Source: Adiantum capillus-veneris
Lineage: Eukaryota > Streptophyta > Polypodiopsida > Polypodiales > Pteridaceae
NCBI GenBank assembly: GCA_014529385.2
Contig: CM043959.1
Coordinates: 65,348,253-65,412,252, forward strand
Length of the DNA stretch: 64,000 bases
Reading direction: 5' to 3'
Shown: positions 54,481 through 64,000 of the stretch, one piece after another
How positions within the stretch are numbered: the first letter of the stretch is position 1
Layout of the letters: each line of letters begins with the position of its first letter
Translations under genes and position numbers: made by a program
Notes under the pieces: generated by a model
Told to the model about the DNA's origin: nothing
Database searches by the model: none
What the model saw: only the letters and a program-made list of their open reading frames with translations

Positions 54481-56293
54481 TTTGCAGGATTGGGAGAGTG
54501 GAAAGCTAATTTGTAGGAATGACAATCATAAGAAGGTTGTCTTTGACATGAAGGAGCAACGCCAAGAGAAGCTCCATGAAGAATCATCTCAAAGTGAGAC
54601 GGAGGAAGGCTGGACCGATAGCACTTCAGAAGGAGAAAGTAGCGGCAGCATTACTGAAGAGGAGTCTTCCATCGAAGTCATGGGGGTAAGGTTTAAGCCA
54701 AACAACCAAGAGACCTCTTGCCCAGGTTTGGAAGAGGTAGGTTCCCAAGAAAACCAAAAAGTGGAAGATGAAAGAATGCTAGAAGGTATGTTATCTACAA
54801 CACTTACAAAGGATGAAAGAGAGGAGCTCAAAGGTGTGTTAAGAAAATTTCCTAGGCTTTTCGCTAAAGACTACACCGATGTGCGTGGAGTAGATGCTGT
54901 TCAACACAAAATTGAGTTGAAGCCAGAGGACACACCTAAGGCTCAAAATCTACGAAGACTAGGAGTCATCAAGGAGCAGGCTTTACTCAAGGAGGTAAGA
55001 AAGCTTCTAGCAGCAGGTTTCATTTATCCAGTGGAGAATTCAGAGTGGGTCTCTCCCGTTGTTGTGACTCCTAAGAAAAATGGCAAGTGGAGGGTGTGTG
55101 TGGATTACCGTCCACTCAATGAGGAAACAAAAAGAGATCACTTTCCCCTCCCATTTCAAGATGAGATACTAAATGAGGTAGCTGGTCATGAGAAGTACAC
55201 TGTGTGTGATGGTTACTCGGGTTACTTTCAAATAGGCATTGAATTGGAAGATCACGTAAAAACAACCTTCATCACTCCTTGGGGTTGTTATGCTTTTAGA
55301 GTCATGCCATTTGGTCTGACAAATGCTCCTTCAACATTCCGACGTTTCATGAACATCGTGTTTCAAGCATTCTTTGGAAAGTCAATTAGGGTGTTCATTG
55401 ATGATTTTTGCATTTATAGCTCAAAATCATTGCATCTACAAAGGGTAGAAGAAGGTTTAAAGAAGCTCTACGACATGGGAGGTCAACTCAACCCCGACAA
55501 GTGTCACATAGGTGAGGATGAAGTGATCTTGCTTGGTCACAAGGTTTCCTATAAAGGCATTGAGGTGGATCCTTCAAAGGCAAAGGCTCTAATTGAGCTC
55601 CCATCATCCAAGAATCTCAAAGAGGTCATCTCATTCATTCAAAAGGTGAAGTATATGTCACGCTTTATTCACTTAGCTTCGGAGTTGCTTCATCCTTTGC
55701 AAAAGTTGAGACAACAAGTAGAATGTGCATGGTCTTATGAGCTTGAAGAGTACTTTTGTAACATTAAAGTCATTTTGTCAGAGCTACGAATACTCATGCC
55801 TCCTTGTTGGGAGTACACATTCTTTGTTAGCTCTAGTGTTGGAAAGGAAACAATTGGTACAGTTTTATTACAACAAGATCCCCATAGTACCTGGATGCGA
55901 CCCATCTACTTTGCTAGTAGCGTCATGAATGCTTTGGAGAGAGGCTACACGCAGGCAGAACTCATGATGCTTTCTCTCATGTTTGTGGGGAGAAAGTTTA
56001 GATCCTACTTGCTACCAAACCCTTTTTTAATTCTCACTACAGAAATTTTGTTTCCTTGGGTGTCATCTCAAATGAATCTTAGCACTAGGATCTCAAACTG
56101 GATTATGGAATTGCAAGAGTTCCAATACTCTTTCAAGGTAGAAGATAGTGTGTGTGCACAATTGACATGGATCCTTACTTATAGGGTACATGAGAAGGAG
56201 ATTAAGGTGCCTGAAGTAAAGACCCTACCATTGCCACCACCTAAAAGTATTCCTAATGCTTTTACCTTGTTCTTTGATGGAGCTTTTCGATGA
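54401..56293 (+). CDS. Tat-type RT, degenerate RNase H and start of second RNase H, copy 1
   Basis: 630-residue frame. After the protease end (residues 14-27) and an acidic linker, RT begins near residue 135: WVSPVVVTPKKNGKWRVCVD, TVCDGYSGYFQIGI, FRVMPFGLTNAPSTF and the active site VFIDDFCIYS (FIDD instead of YxDD). The following gypsy-type RNase H has lost its catalytic Asp (FFVSSSVGKE where VxxDAS is usual) and its DH pair. The frame ends with FTLFFDGAFR, the start of an archaeal-type RNase H, at a TGA (56291). A dead first RNase H plus a second one is the mark of the plant Tat lineage. Confidence 0.9.
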   Translation: MDFYVMSTKGNGYPFILGRPWLMKMRALQDWESGKLICRNDNHKKVVFDMKEQRQEKLHEESSQSETEEGWTDSTSEGESSGSITEEESSIEVMGVRFKPNNQETSCPGLEEVGSQENQKVEDERMLEGMLSTTLTKDEREELKGVLRKFPRLFAKDYTDVRGVDAVQHKIELKPEDTPKAQNLRRLGVIKEQALLKEVRKLLAAGFIYPVENSEWVSPVVVTPKKNGKWRVCVDYRPLNEETKRDHFPLPFQDEILNEVAGHEKYTVCDGYSGYFQIGIELEDHVKTTFITPWGCYAFRVMPFGLTNAPSTFRRFMNIVFQAFFGKSIRVFIDDFCIYSSKSLHLQRVEEGLKKLYDMGGQLNPDKCHIGEDEVILLGHKVSYKGIEVDPSKAKALIELPSSKNLKEVISFIQKVKYMSRFIHLASELLHPLQKLRQQVECAWSYELEEYFCNIKVILSELRILMPPCWEYTFFVSSSVGKETIGTVLLQQDPHSTWMRPIYFASSVMNALERGYTQAELMMLSLMFVGRKFRSYLLPNPFLILTTEILFPWVSSQMNLSTRISNWIMELQEFQYSFKVEDSVCAQLTWILTYRVHEKEIKVPEVKTLPLPPPKSIPNAFTLFFDGAFR

Positions 56294-56700
56294 GCCACAG
56301 GAAAAGCAGGGGGAGGGCTAGTATTTCTCAACCCAAGTGGAGAAGTGGTTATGAAAGAGAAGGTCAATCTACCAGGTTCAACTAGCAAAAATGAAGCAGA
56401 ATACGACACACTACTTCATGGTTTAAATATATGCATTGGCCAAGGTATACAACGTCTCATGGTAAAAGGGGATGCACTTCTCATTGTGAAGCAAATTTTA
56501 GGCATTTGGGCATGCAAGAATGAAAGCTTAAGGACGAAAGTTCATGCCATTCGTAGTTTGTTTAATCAATTTGAAGAAGTGCAACTATATCATATTCCTA
56601 GGAAACAGAATGAAGATGCCGATTTACTTGCACGACAAGCAGTTACATGTGTTGATAAAGAAGTGCAGGTCATCATGGTGGCAGCAATTGTCAAGCAACC
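56294..56700 (+). pseudogene. Archaeal-type RNase H (aRNH), copy 1
   Basis: Continues in frame after the TGA with ATGKAGGGLVFLNPSGE. It contains SKNEAEYDTLLHGL (Glu), VKGDALLIVKQI (Asp) and HIPRKQNEDADLLARQ (Asp). Together with the Asp of LFFDGAF all four catalytic acids are present, so this domain could supply the RNase H activity lost by the first one if the stop were absent. Confidence 0.85.
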
Positions 56701-58140
56701 GAGATACCAGGGATTGGAGTCATTGACTCCCATTATTAGCTACACTTTGGAGGGTGAGCTTCCACAAGACTTCACGAAGGCTCAGAAGAGGAGACCCATG
56801 AGAAAGGCAAGCGCGTATCTCTTTCTAGAAGGATCCCTTTATCAAAGAGTGAAGGATCAAGTGTGCAGAAGAGTACCAACTATTGAGGAAATCCCAGCCA
56901 TTTTAAAATGTTTGCATGATGAGGAAGGTGTGGTGGTCATTTTGCACAGAAACTCACTGCAAAAAAGATTTTTCTTGCCAGATATGTTTGGCCAAGCTTG
57001 CACATTGATGTTCAACATTGGTGTAAAAGCTGTCACAACTGTCAGATTAATGGAAACAAGTGTCTGTTACATGGTCCACGTCAGTTGGTTCTTGCAAATG
57101 GTCCATTTGAAAAATGGGGCATTGATTGTATGGGTCCATTTCCTAGGACTAAAAATGGGAAATCGTATATCTTGGTGGCCATAGACTACATGACGAGATG
57201 GGTAGAAGCACAAAGTGTGGCAAAGGTAAATGAGAGGACAGTGAGCAAATTTGTCTACACTCACATTTGTTGTAGATTTGGCACACCTTTGGAGATTGTT
57301 TCTGATAATGGTGCAGGGTTTAGAAAGGGCTTGCTCACAGAAGTCTGTGAAGAACTTCACATTCTACATTGTCATAGTACACCCTACTATCCCCAATCCA
57401 ATGGTCTTGTAGAAAAAGCTAATGGTGTCATTGCAGGCATCATTAGAAAGATGGTGAGAAAGAAGAAAAAGTTGTGGGATGACTTCTTGGATGGTGCCTT
57501 GTGGGCGTATCGAACCACATATAAGGAAGCCACGGAGTTCACACCATTTCACTTGGTCTATGGTCAAGAGGCTTTACAACCAATTGAGCTCAACATTCCA
57601 ACAATGTGACTTCATGGCAAAGCAGCACAAGATGATCAAGATGCATGGATGGATCGACTTATTACCCTAGCTGAGCTTGAGTGGAAAAAAGAAGCAACAT
57701 ACGAGTGCTACAAGAGGAAAGCCACACAGACGAAGGAAAAGCTTGACAAGAAACTGAAGGACAAAGGCATCAATGAAGGAGATCTTGTGCTAAGGTATGA
57801 CAATCGACTCGATAATCGTTTTGATGCCAAATTTGAAACTAGATGGCAAGGGCCATACATAGGTTTAAAGTCTTTCAACTCAAGTTATTATCAGCTTACG
57901 GACTTGAATGGGAAAGAGCACTCCAGGAAGGTAAACGGGTATAGCTTGAAGCCTTATTTGAGGCGCCTTCTACCAAAGGATCTACCAAAGATCTGTCAAA
58001 AGGCAGCTATCTCATGTAGGTATTGTTCCGTGAAGCATGAGTGTAACTCAAACCAAAATTCTGAGGGGCCAAACAATGAAGACCTCGTCAAGGACTCTGA
58101 AGCACTCTCGTTGGAAAAGATGCTCTATGATGGTACATGA
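56701..58140 (+). pseudogene. Tat-type integrase, copy 1 (frameshifted)
   Basis: The H2C2 zinc finger starts in the frame ending at 57184 (CLHDEEG) and, after a frameshift near 57000, ends in the next frame with HWCKSCHNCQ. The core (56998-57609) has Asp in WGIDCMGPF, Asp in IVSDNGAGF and Glu in SNGLVEKANG. A stop after LNIPTM (57607) and a frame change precede the C-terminal part (57649-58140) with the GPY module FETRWQGPYIGLKSF and a Lys-rich tail. No chromodomain is present. Confidence 0.85.
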
Positions 58141-58151
58141 ATATACCATCA

Positions 58152-58168
58152 TCCTGGGGGAGGGCTAA
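58152..58168 (+). promoter_or_regulatory. Polypurine tract before the central LTR
   Basis: CCTGGGGGAGGGCTAA lies directly before the LTR start TGATGGCC. It is the expected plus-strand primer site. Confidence 0.75.
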
Positions 58169-60760
58169 TGATGGCCGTTTTTCGGCTTTCCATAATTGCC
58201 ATAGTAATTTACCTCACCCTATCAAATCACTCAAACATTTTGGTTATTCCTACCATTTCACTGTATATAGGTGTGTGTGAGTTAAGGGACTTATCCCATA
58301 TCTTCTTAAAAACCCTTAATTAGCTAGTCACTGGACTAGTTGAGCCAAAAAAATAAAAAATATAAGTGTATTATGGCCCATTTGTCTGTAAATATTTCAT
58401 TGTATATAGGGCCTAAATAAAAGGATTTTTTCAAAATTATTTTGGTATTTATTTAAATATTTCTACCTATGGTGTGTTATTTATGCTATGTACATTGACT
58501 CACCATTACCATATTTTTTCTTACCATTTTGCATACTCTTATTCCATATAAAAATAATTTCATGCAAGATTCTCTTATTTTTGGTGTAACTCCATCCCAA
58601 CAAAAATCCAGAAAAACTAGTTCTATTTATGTGTATATTTTTTCACTATTGTGATTTTTTCCTTCCTACATCTATTCTCTATTACTCTCATAAATTAGAC
58701 CAGCAAAAATATTCATCTGTTTATGGTAGACTTATAATGAGAGAGATTTATTTTGACCTCTTTGTATTTTTTCCACCTATATTATTTATATTTGACATGT
58801 ACATATTTTTTTAGACCCTTCAATATTTGATTTTGTTAGTTGTATTATTCACTTATATCATTATATCAACAATATTTTCAATTATAGACCTACCAAATAA
58901 GGTCAAGGATATGTGGAATGCATGCATGCACCATGGGGAGCTCACTCTTGGAGGTATTCAAAAGAATCATCCAAAGAAGGACCTCACAAGGACCTTGTGC
59001 AGTGGAAAAAAAGTTGGTTTTGCTGAATTTTTAAAGATCACATGCTCCCCGAATTTGGAAAGGTGATACAAACAAAAGTTTTAGCTCGTGAGCTGAAATT
59101 TCACCTCAAATTTTTTCATATTTTTTTGAGCTACGAGCTGTGAGCTATGATTTTATTGGTGGACCCCAGTTTGCCCATGCTATGCAGCCACACTCCCTGT
59201 TTCACTTTATCATTTTCCTCTTTCACACACAGTCCTCCCTCTCCTTCCCACTCCCAAACCTGCAACTCCCATGTCCTAATTCACCCTTTTCACCATTGCC
59301 ACATCTCTCACACCTCCATAGCCTTCATCCTCCATTTCTACACCCTATGTGTCCCCCTTTCTCTCTACATATATGTCCATATTACCATACTCTCTTAAGC
59401 TTTGTAAAGAACTTCAAAAAAATTAGCAAAAATCCAAGGATAACCTCTGCAAATGAAGTCTTTTATCATGAATTTTTCAAGGTTTGAAAATAACATAGCT
59501 TCATCGACACGCGCTGCTTCCCCGTGCTGACTGCTTCTTCTACCGGTGCTGTAAATAGGTGAATGTCAACTTCTCCAAGCTTCAACCTCTCTTTACAAGC
59601 TCATCCCTTCTCTAACTTTTCTCATCATATATCTCACCATTTGGTGAATGATTTTGTAAATATTTTTTAGTGATAATTACTAACTACTAACCAGTAACCT
59701 TATTGTAAAATGCACCCTCTACTAGAGTAGGCACTCCCAAATTATTCACTCAATCCTATCTCCTTTCATCCTCAATAATTATCTTCCCTTGAGCCCACAT
59801 CCATGTGACTCAAAGGACAAGACAGACCCACCCTCATTAAAAATAAAAATAAAAATATGCATAATCTTTTATTTCTTCAAATAAACTTGATTAGATCTAA
59901 TCCTAATCGGGGGTTCTAAAACCTATAAATAGAGCCCTTCTTTTCCTTGTAAATCCTTACATGATCACACTACACCACACCATTCTGAACACGTAACACA
60001 CCACTCTTCAAGCCTAGTTGTGTAGAGTGTGTGCATCGTGAGTGCTCTATTCCATCATTACACATAGGTGCATGGAGAAGCTTGAAGTTAGTTATGCCAT
60101 CTAGAGGAGTGGAGTGATACTATACTCTTCACCACACTTGTAGCCTACTCTTGTGCATAAATAAGATTTATAGTTTTGGGTGCAATTGTATGCTGCAACT
60201 ACGACTCTTCTCTCCAAATTGACTTGATAAGTGGCTCATCAGGTGGTTGAAGGTATATTGTCCTTGAAGTTTGTTGTACCATTTCATGCTTGATGGTTTG
60301 AGGGCTTGTTGAATTGTTTTCCTAAAAGGTAAACTGTAAGAGGGTGCTCGGTGAGAGGGCTCCCATGACCCTAAGACAATTTGTGTATTGGCAACAAGGT
60401 CAAGTTTTGTGTTGTCCCTCTATTTCTCATCAAGATTTGTGTGCATCTAGTCTTTAAGGATAAGACTGAGTTGCTCAAGTTGATTTGTGCTCTTTACCTC
60501 TCTCTGGCGTGGTGAATGTTTGTGTTTGGTGTGTGTGGCTATCTTGCGTTCCCCTCTCTTTGTGCGTTTGAGTACAAGGAGATATCACATGCATCCTAGT
60601 TCGCATCTACAACTAGGTGGTGCCCCTTTCCTTGTTTGGTTTCTCGATGTGGGTTGTTGTTGTCTCTGATTTTGCTTGCCCCATTCCCAATTGAGCAGCA
60701 CCGGAGCCTCGAAGGGTGTTTAAAGGCCGCTCTTCTTGTTGCCCGCCCCGGACCGCCTCA
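58169..60760 (+). repeat. Tat-type LTR, copy 2 (shared central LTR)
   Basis: Same length as copy 1 (2592 bp), with the TATA box at 59934-59942. It serves as 3' LTR of the first internal region and 5' LTR of the second. Differences from copy 1 are mostly single transitions and short indels. Confidence 0.8.
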
Positions 60761-60836
60761 AATTGGTGCCCCCACTGCGGAACGGCTTGTGTATGTTTTG
60801 TGTAGGCTCAACCTTTAGCATAATCAAGTAGCTTGC

Positions 60837-61289
60837 ATGAATCACAAGAATTTGTATGATCCCTTCATTCCCATTGCAAGGCAAAAGGTACATATAATTG
60901 TTAGTACTAAGTTCCAATTTCAACGTGTAATTTGTAGAATTTTAGGTCCTCTTAGGTTGGCAGAGATAAACGCATCAGTAAATCCTTTTATTTTGCCTCT
61001 CATTAGGTAGGACCTTAGTTTACACGTCTATATTTTTGTTTTGTTTTAAGCATAAGATCATGCATAGACAATGGATAATGGCCCAAGAATAGAGGTTTTC
61101 CCCTTTCATTTCACTCCACACATTAGAATAAACATTGCAATTAGTAGAAAAATCCATTTTCAACAACGTATGGTGTTCATGTTTGGTGCCCAAAGAGTAG
61201 GAGAAATTCTCGCATCACCAAACCCTGTCATCCTGCCTCTTATTGATTATCATAGGTCATTTGATGTGAATATTTTTATTTTGTTGTAG
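60837..61289 (+). other. Duplicated mini-ORFs in the leader, copy 2
   Basis: Same two related frames as at 52342-52794. The first is cut by a TAG at 61007 (C to G change). The second (61071-61289) is identical at the protein level to that of copy 1. Confidence 0.5.
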
Positions 61290-61295
61290 AATAGA

Positions 61296-62429
61296 TTGCA
61301 ATTTAGAAAATATTATTTTGTAAATCTTTTAAAGAAAGAAATAACAAAAACGCGTCACTTTGAAATAAATTCAATGGAGAGCCAACGTCAAATGTCTGGT
61401 TATCCTCTTTTCTTTGGAAAGCCTGGAGAGGATGCAGAATTATTTTTAGCAAATTTCAAGATGTCTTGTCGTATCAAGAGGATAATAACTGATCAAGAAC
61501 GCGTAGAGATGTTTGAAGTGGTCCTTAGGAAAGATGCTAGCACTTGGTTTGACTCGTTTCCTAAGGAAGTTAAAGGGAATTATACGGAAGTTGTGAATTA
61601 TTTCAAGAGATACTTCTTTGATCCCCAAAACACTCAAAAAGTATGGCAAGACATTGTTTTTTATAAGCAAAAAGACTTAGATGACTACTACTTGTACAAG
61701 CAAGAGTTTCTACGTCTTTGGGCTCTATGGATACGAAATGTTGCTAGCCCTGGTGATGGTGCAGAATTTCTAAAGAAGGAGAGGTTCATAGCCGGACTCT
61801 TTCCTGACCTTAAGGTAAAAGTTGAGGCGGGTGCACCTGCTACCTTTGATGCAGCTGAAACTAGGGCTGCTGAGAAATATAGGAAACTCAAGTGCTTAAG
61901 GGGGGAGGTTCCAATAGAAGGTCTTAGACCCAAAGGTAAGTCACAAGCATCAACATCTAAGGAGCTTCCTGGGGTAACGGTGGAAGTGATTGAGAAGTTA
62001 AATGAATCTTTAAGCAACTTGTCATTTCACCTTGCACAAGCTGTAGGTCCAAAGGGACAAGCAAAGAAGTCTGAAGAGCGAGATTCACGACCTAGGAGAG
62101 TCTTGCAATGTTGGAATTGTGGTGAGTCAGGACATGGGATGTATAATTGTCCTTGGCCCCGTGGGGAGCCAGGGAGACCTAACTTGAATTACCCAGTGAT
62201 GAATGCAGGTGAAGGAACTAGTCAGCAACCACGGCTTCTACAAAGGCCAAATGCAGCAAGACCACCTCCACAAGGAGTGGAAGGAGTTCCACCTTTTCCA
62301 GACGCAAATGTGCATGTGGTAGAGGTTAAAAATTCAAAAGAGGTTGACATGGAAGCAAATGGCATTAAGCGTGGCCGTGGAAAAGGGAAGGAGAAAGAAG
62401 GTGTCACATCACAAAGTGATCATGGATGA
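61296..62429 (+). CDS. Tat-type gag, copy 2 (intact)
   Basis: 377-residue open frame, with the likelier start at 61374 (MESQRQMSGYPLFFG). It has the gag core with KVWQDIVFYKQKDLDDYYLY, a basic C-terminal region and an intact CCHC knuckle CWNCGESGHGMYNC. A Pro-rich stretch and a Lys/Arg/Gly-rich end (IKRGRGKGKEKEG) follow. Its intactness shows that the breaks in copy 1 arose in that copy. Confidence 0.9.
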   Translation: MQFRKYYFVNLLKKEITKTRHFEINSMESQRQMSGYPLFFGKPGEDAELFLANFKMSCRIKRIITDQERVEMFEVVLRKDASTWFDSFPKEVKGNYTEVVNYFKRYFFDPQNTQKVWQDIVFYKQKDLDDYYLYKQEFLRLWALWIRNVASPGDGAEFLKKERFIAGLFPDLKVKVEAGAPATFDAAETRAAEKYRKLKCLRGEVPIEGLRPKGKSQASTSKELPGVTVEVIEKLNESLSNLSFHLAQAVGPKGQAKKSEERDSRPRRVLQCWNCGESGHGMYNCPWPRGEPGRPNLNYPVMNAGEGTSQQPRLLQRPNAARPPPQGVEGVPPFPDANVHVVEVKNSKEVDMEANGIKRGRGKGKEKEGVTSQSDHG

Positions 62430-63280
62430 GAAAAGAAGGCAAAGGACACCAAGGAAACTAAGAGGACTCGACGTCGTATCAATATCCAAGACTTCCCTCT
62501 TGGACATGATATGGCTCCATACAACCTATTGGAAGACATGAGAGGTAAGGGTCCTGATATCTCATGGCCTCGGTTTCTTGCATTATGCCCACAAGTTAGA
62601 AGGGATTTAACAAAGGCAGTTAGCACTAGGAGAAAGGTAAAAGAGAGTGTGGCTGTTTTAAAAATTGCACATGCTGAAATGAATGAGGATATTACACTTG
62701 TGCTAGATTGTTACATCAAAGGAAGATTGTATAGGAAAGGTCTAGTGGATGGGGGTGCACAATTTGCATCATGACAGAGGGACTCATGCAAAAACTAGGC
62801 ATGCACATCCATGAGACACCTGAAATTAAAGTCAAAATGACAAACAATAGCAAGTCTAGGTGCGTAGGCAGTTGTAAAAATGTCTCTGTGGAGGACTTTT
62901 GCAGTAAGAAGGCGGTGGATTTTTATGTTATGTCGACCAAGGGAAATGGTTAGCCATTTATCCTAGGGAGACCATGGCTAATGAAAATGCGAGCTTTGCA
63001 GGAGTGGGAGAGTGGAAAGCTAATTTGCAGAAATGACAATCATAAGAAGGTTGTCTTTGACATGAAGGAGCAACGCCAAGAGGAGCTCCATGAAGAATCA
63101 TCTCAAAGTGAGACGGAGGAAGGCTGGACGGATAGCACTTCGAAAGGAGAAAGTAGCGGCAGCATTACTGAAGAGGAGTCTTCCATCAAAGTCATGGGGG
63201 TAAGGTTTAAGCCAAACAACCAAGAGACCTCTTGCCTAGGTTTGGAAGAGCTAGGTTCCCAAGGAAACCAAAAAGTGTAA
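62430..63280 (+). pseudogene. Tat-type protease region, copy 2
   Basis: Frames 62511-62774 (LVDGGAQFAS, stop), 62771-62953 (TEGLMQKLGMHIHETPE) and 62981-63280 continue one another. Private stops are TAG at 62951 (copy 1 has a Tyr codon) and TAA at 63278 (copy 1 has Glu). The frame change after the VDGGAQ active site is identical to copy 1. Confidence 0.75.
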
Positions 63281-64000
63281 GATGAAAGAATGCTAGAAGG
63301 TATGTTATCTACAACAGTTACAAAGGATGAAAAAGAGGAGCTCAAAGGTGTGTTAAGGAAATTTCCTAGGCTTTTCGCTAAAGACTACACCGATGTGCGT
63401 GGAGTAGATGCTGTTCAACACAAAATTGAGTTGAAGCCAGAGGCCACACCTAAGGCTCAAAAGCTACGAAGGCTAGGAGTCATTAAGGAGCAGGCTTTAC
63501 TCAAGGAGGTAAGAAAGCTTCTAGCAGCAGGTTTCATTTATCCAGTGGAGAATTCAGAGTGGGTCTCTCCCGTTGTTGTGACTCCTAAGAAAAATGGCAA
63601 GTGGAGGGTGTGTGTGGATTACCGTCCACTCAATGAGGAAACAAAAAGAGATCACTTTCCCCTCCCATTTCAAGATGAGATACTAAATGAGGTAACTGGT
63701 CATCAGAAGTACACTGTGTGTGATGGCTACTCGGGTTACTTTCAAATAGGTATTGAATTGGAAGATCACGTAAAAACAACCTTCATCACTCCTTGGGGTT
63801 GTTATGCTTTTAGAGTTATGCCATTTGGTCTGACAAATGGTCCTTCAACATTCCAACGTTTCATGAATATGGTGTTTCAAGCATTCTTTGGAAAGTCAAT
63901 TAGGGTGTTCATTGATGATTTTTGCATTTATAGCTCAAAATCATTGCATCTACAAAGGGTAGAAGAAGGTTTAAAGAAGCTCTACGACATGGGAGGTCAA
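63281..64000 (+). CDS. Tat-type RT, copy 2 (runs off the window)
   Basis: Open from the stop at 63278 to the end of the window, with the same RT blocks as copy 1: WVSPVVVTPKKNGKWRVCVD, TVCDGYSGYFQIGI, MPFGLTNGPSTF (Ala to Gly) and VFIDDFCIYS. RNase H, aRNH and integrase must lie beyond 64000. Confidence 0.9.

Larger units (their letters stand above)
49674..64000 (+). mobile_element. Two Tat-type gypsy elements in tandem (LTR-int-LTR-int)
   Basis: Sequence from 49674 repeats with a period of about 8495 bp: LTR 49674-52265, internal region to 58168, LTR 58169-60760, then a second internal region that continues past 64000. Both internal regions have the same gene order and are about 97 % identical by eye, each with private frameshifts and stops. 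The shared central LTR suggests unequal recombination between LTRs of neighbouring copies rather than two independent insertions. Confidence 0.9.

Noticed and set aside
54589-54831. Minus-strand Ser-rich frame inside Tat pol (also 63103-63345)
   Set aside because: It is the antisense of the Glu/Ser-rich linker of pol and has no independent support.

Overview
The window looks like repeat-dominated nuclear DNA of a land plant. The signs are plant-type LTR retrotransposons (Ty1/copia with a TGGTATCAGAGC primer-binding site, Ty3/gypsy of the Tat/Athila branch), a CACTA transposon, a Mutator-like element (MULE), spliced genes, a DUF4408/DUF761-type plant protein and very abundant (CT/GA)n, (CA/TG)n, (TA)n, poly-G and poly-C tracts. 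The species cannot be read from the sequence. The large genome style and unusual retrotransposon ORFs would fit a fern or another non-flowering plant, but that is inference. There are no bacterial operons, tRNA or rRNA genes, or CRISPR arrays.

Layout. 1-1800: AT-rich degenerate CTAAATCTAA-type repeats, a compound microsatellite and the 3' end of one CACTA element. 2037-5553: a complete CACTA deletion derivative (TIR CACTACAACA, TSD GAA) keeping the DUF4218 part of its transposase. 5840-9074: a minus-strand copia element with an internal deletion. 9108-28136: a 19-kb minus-strand Ty3/gypsy element with 98 %-identical LTRs and a perfect ACTCG TSD. It carries gag, protease, RT-RNase H, an integrase with a duplicated zinc finger, a second retropepsin gene after integrase, a large extra gene with a coiled coil, and nine copies of a 24-bp palindrome in its two non-coding regions. 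28142-30600: microsatellites, a LINE remnant and a MITE-like element. 30656-41599: an 11-kb MULE with inverted ends of about 225 bp. 41936-43383: a probable host gene. 44500-46500: duplicated copia LTRs. 48315-49380: an unrecognised decayed coding region. 49674-64000: two Tat-type gypsy elements in tandem, sharing an LTR and running off the window end.

Two systems deserve most attention. (1) The MULE carries two convergent spliced genes, one starting near each end. One is a transposase with a DDE core, SWIM finger and zinc ribbon. The other, on the opposite strand, encodes a basic region, a C2H2/BED-like finger, an acidic region and a C-terminal Ulp1-type cysteine peptidase with visible His, Asp, Gln and Cys. 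This is the layout of maize MuDR (mudrA/mudrB), but with a SUMO-protease-like partner. (2) The 19-kb gypsy element combines two retropepsins, two integrase zinc fingers, an unrelated 3-kb gene and nine dispersed palindromes, most followed by a T-run.

Most transposon ORFs contain frameshifts or stops, so most copies are probably not autonomous as assembled. Homopolymer errors in the assembly may explain some of these breaks.
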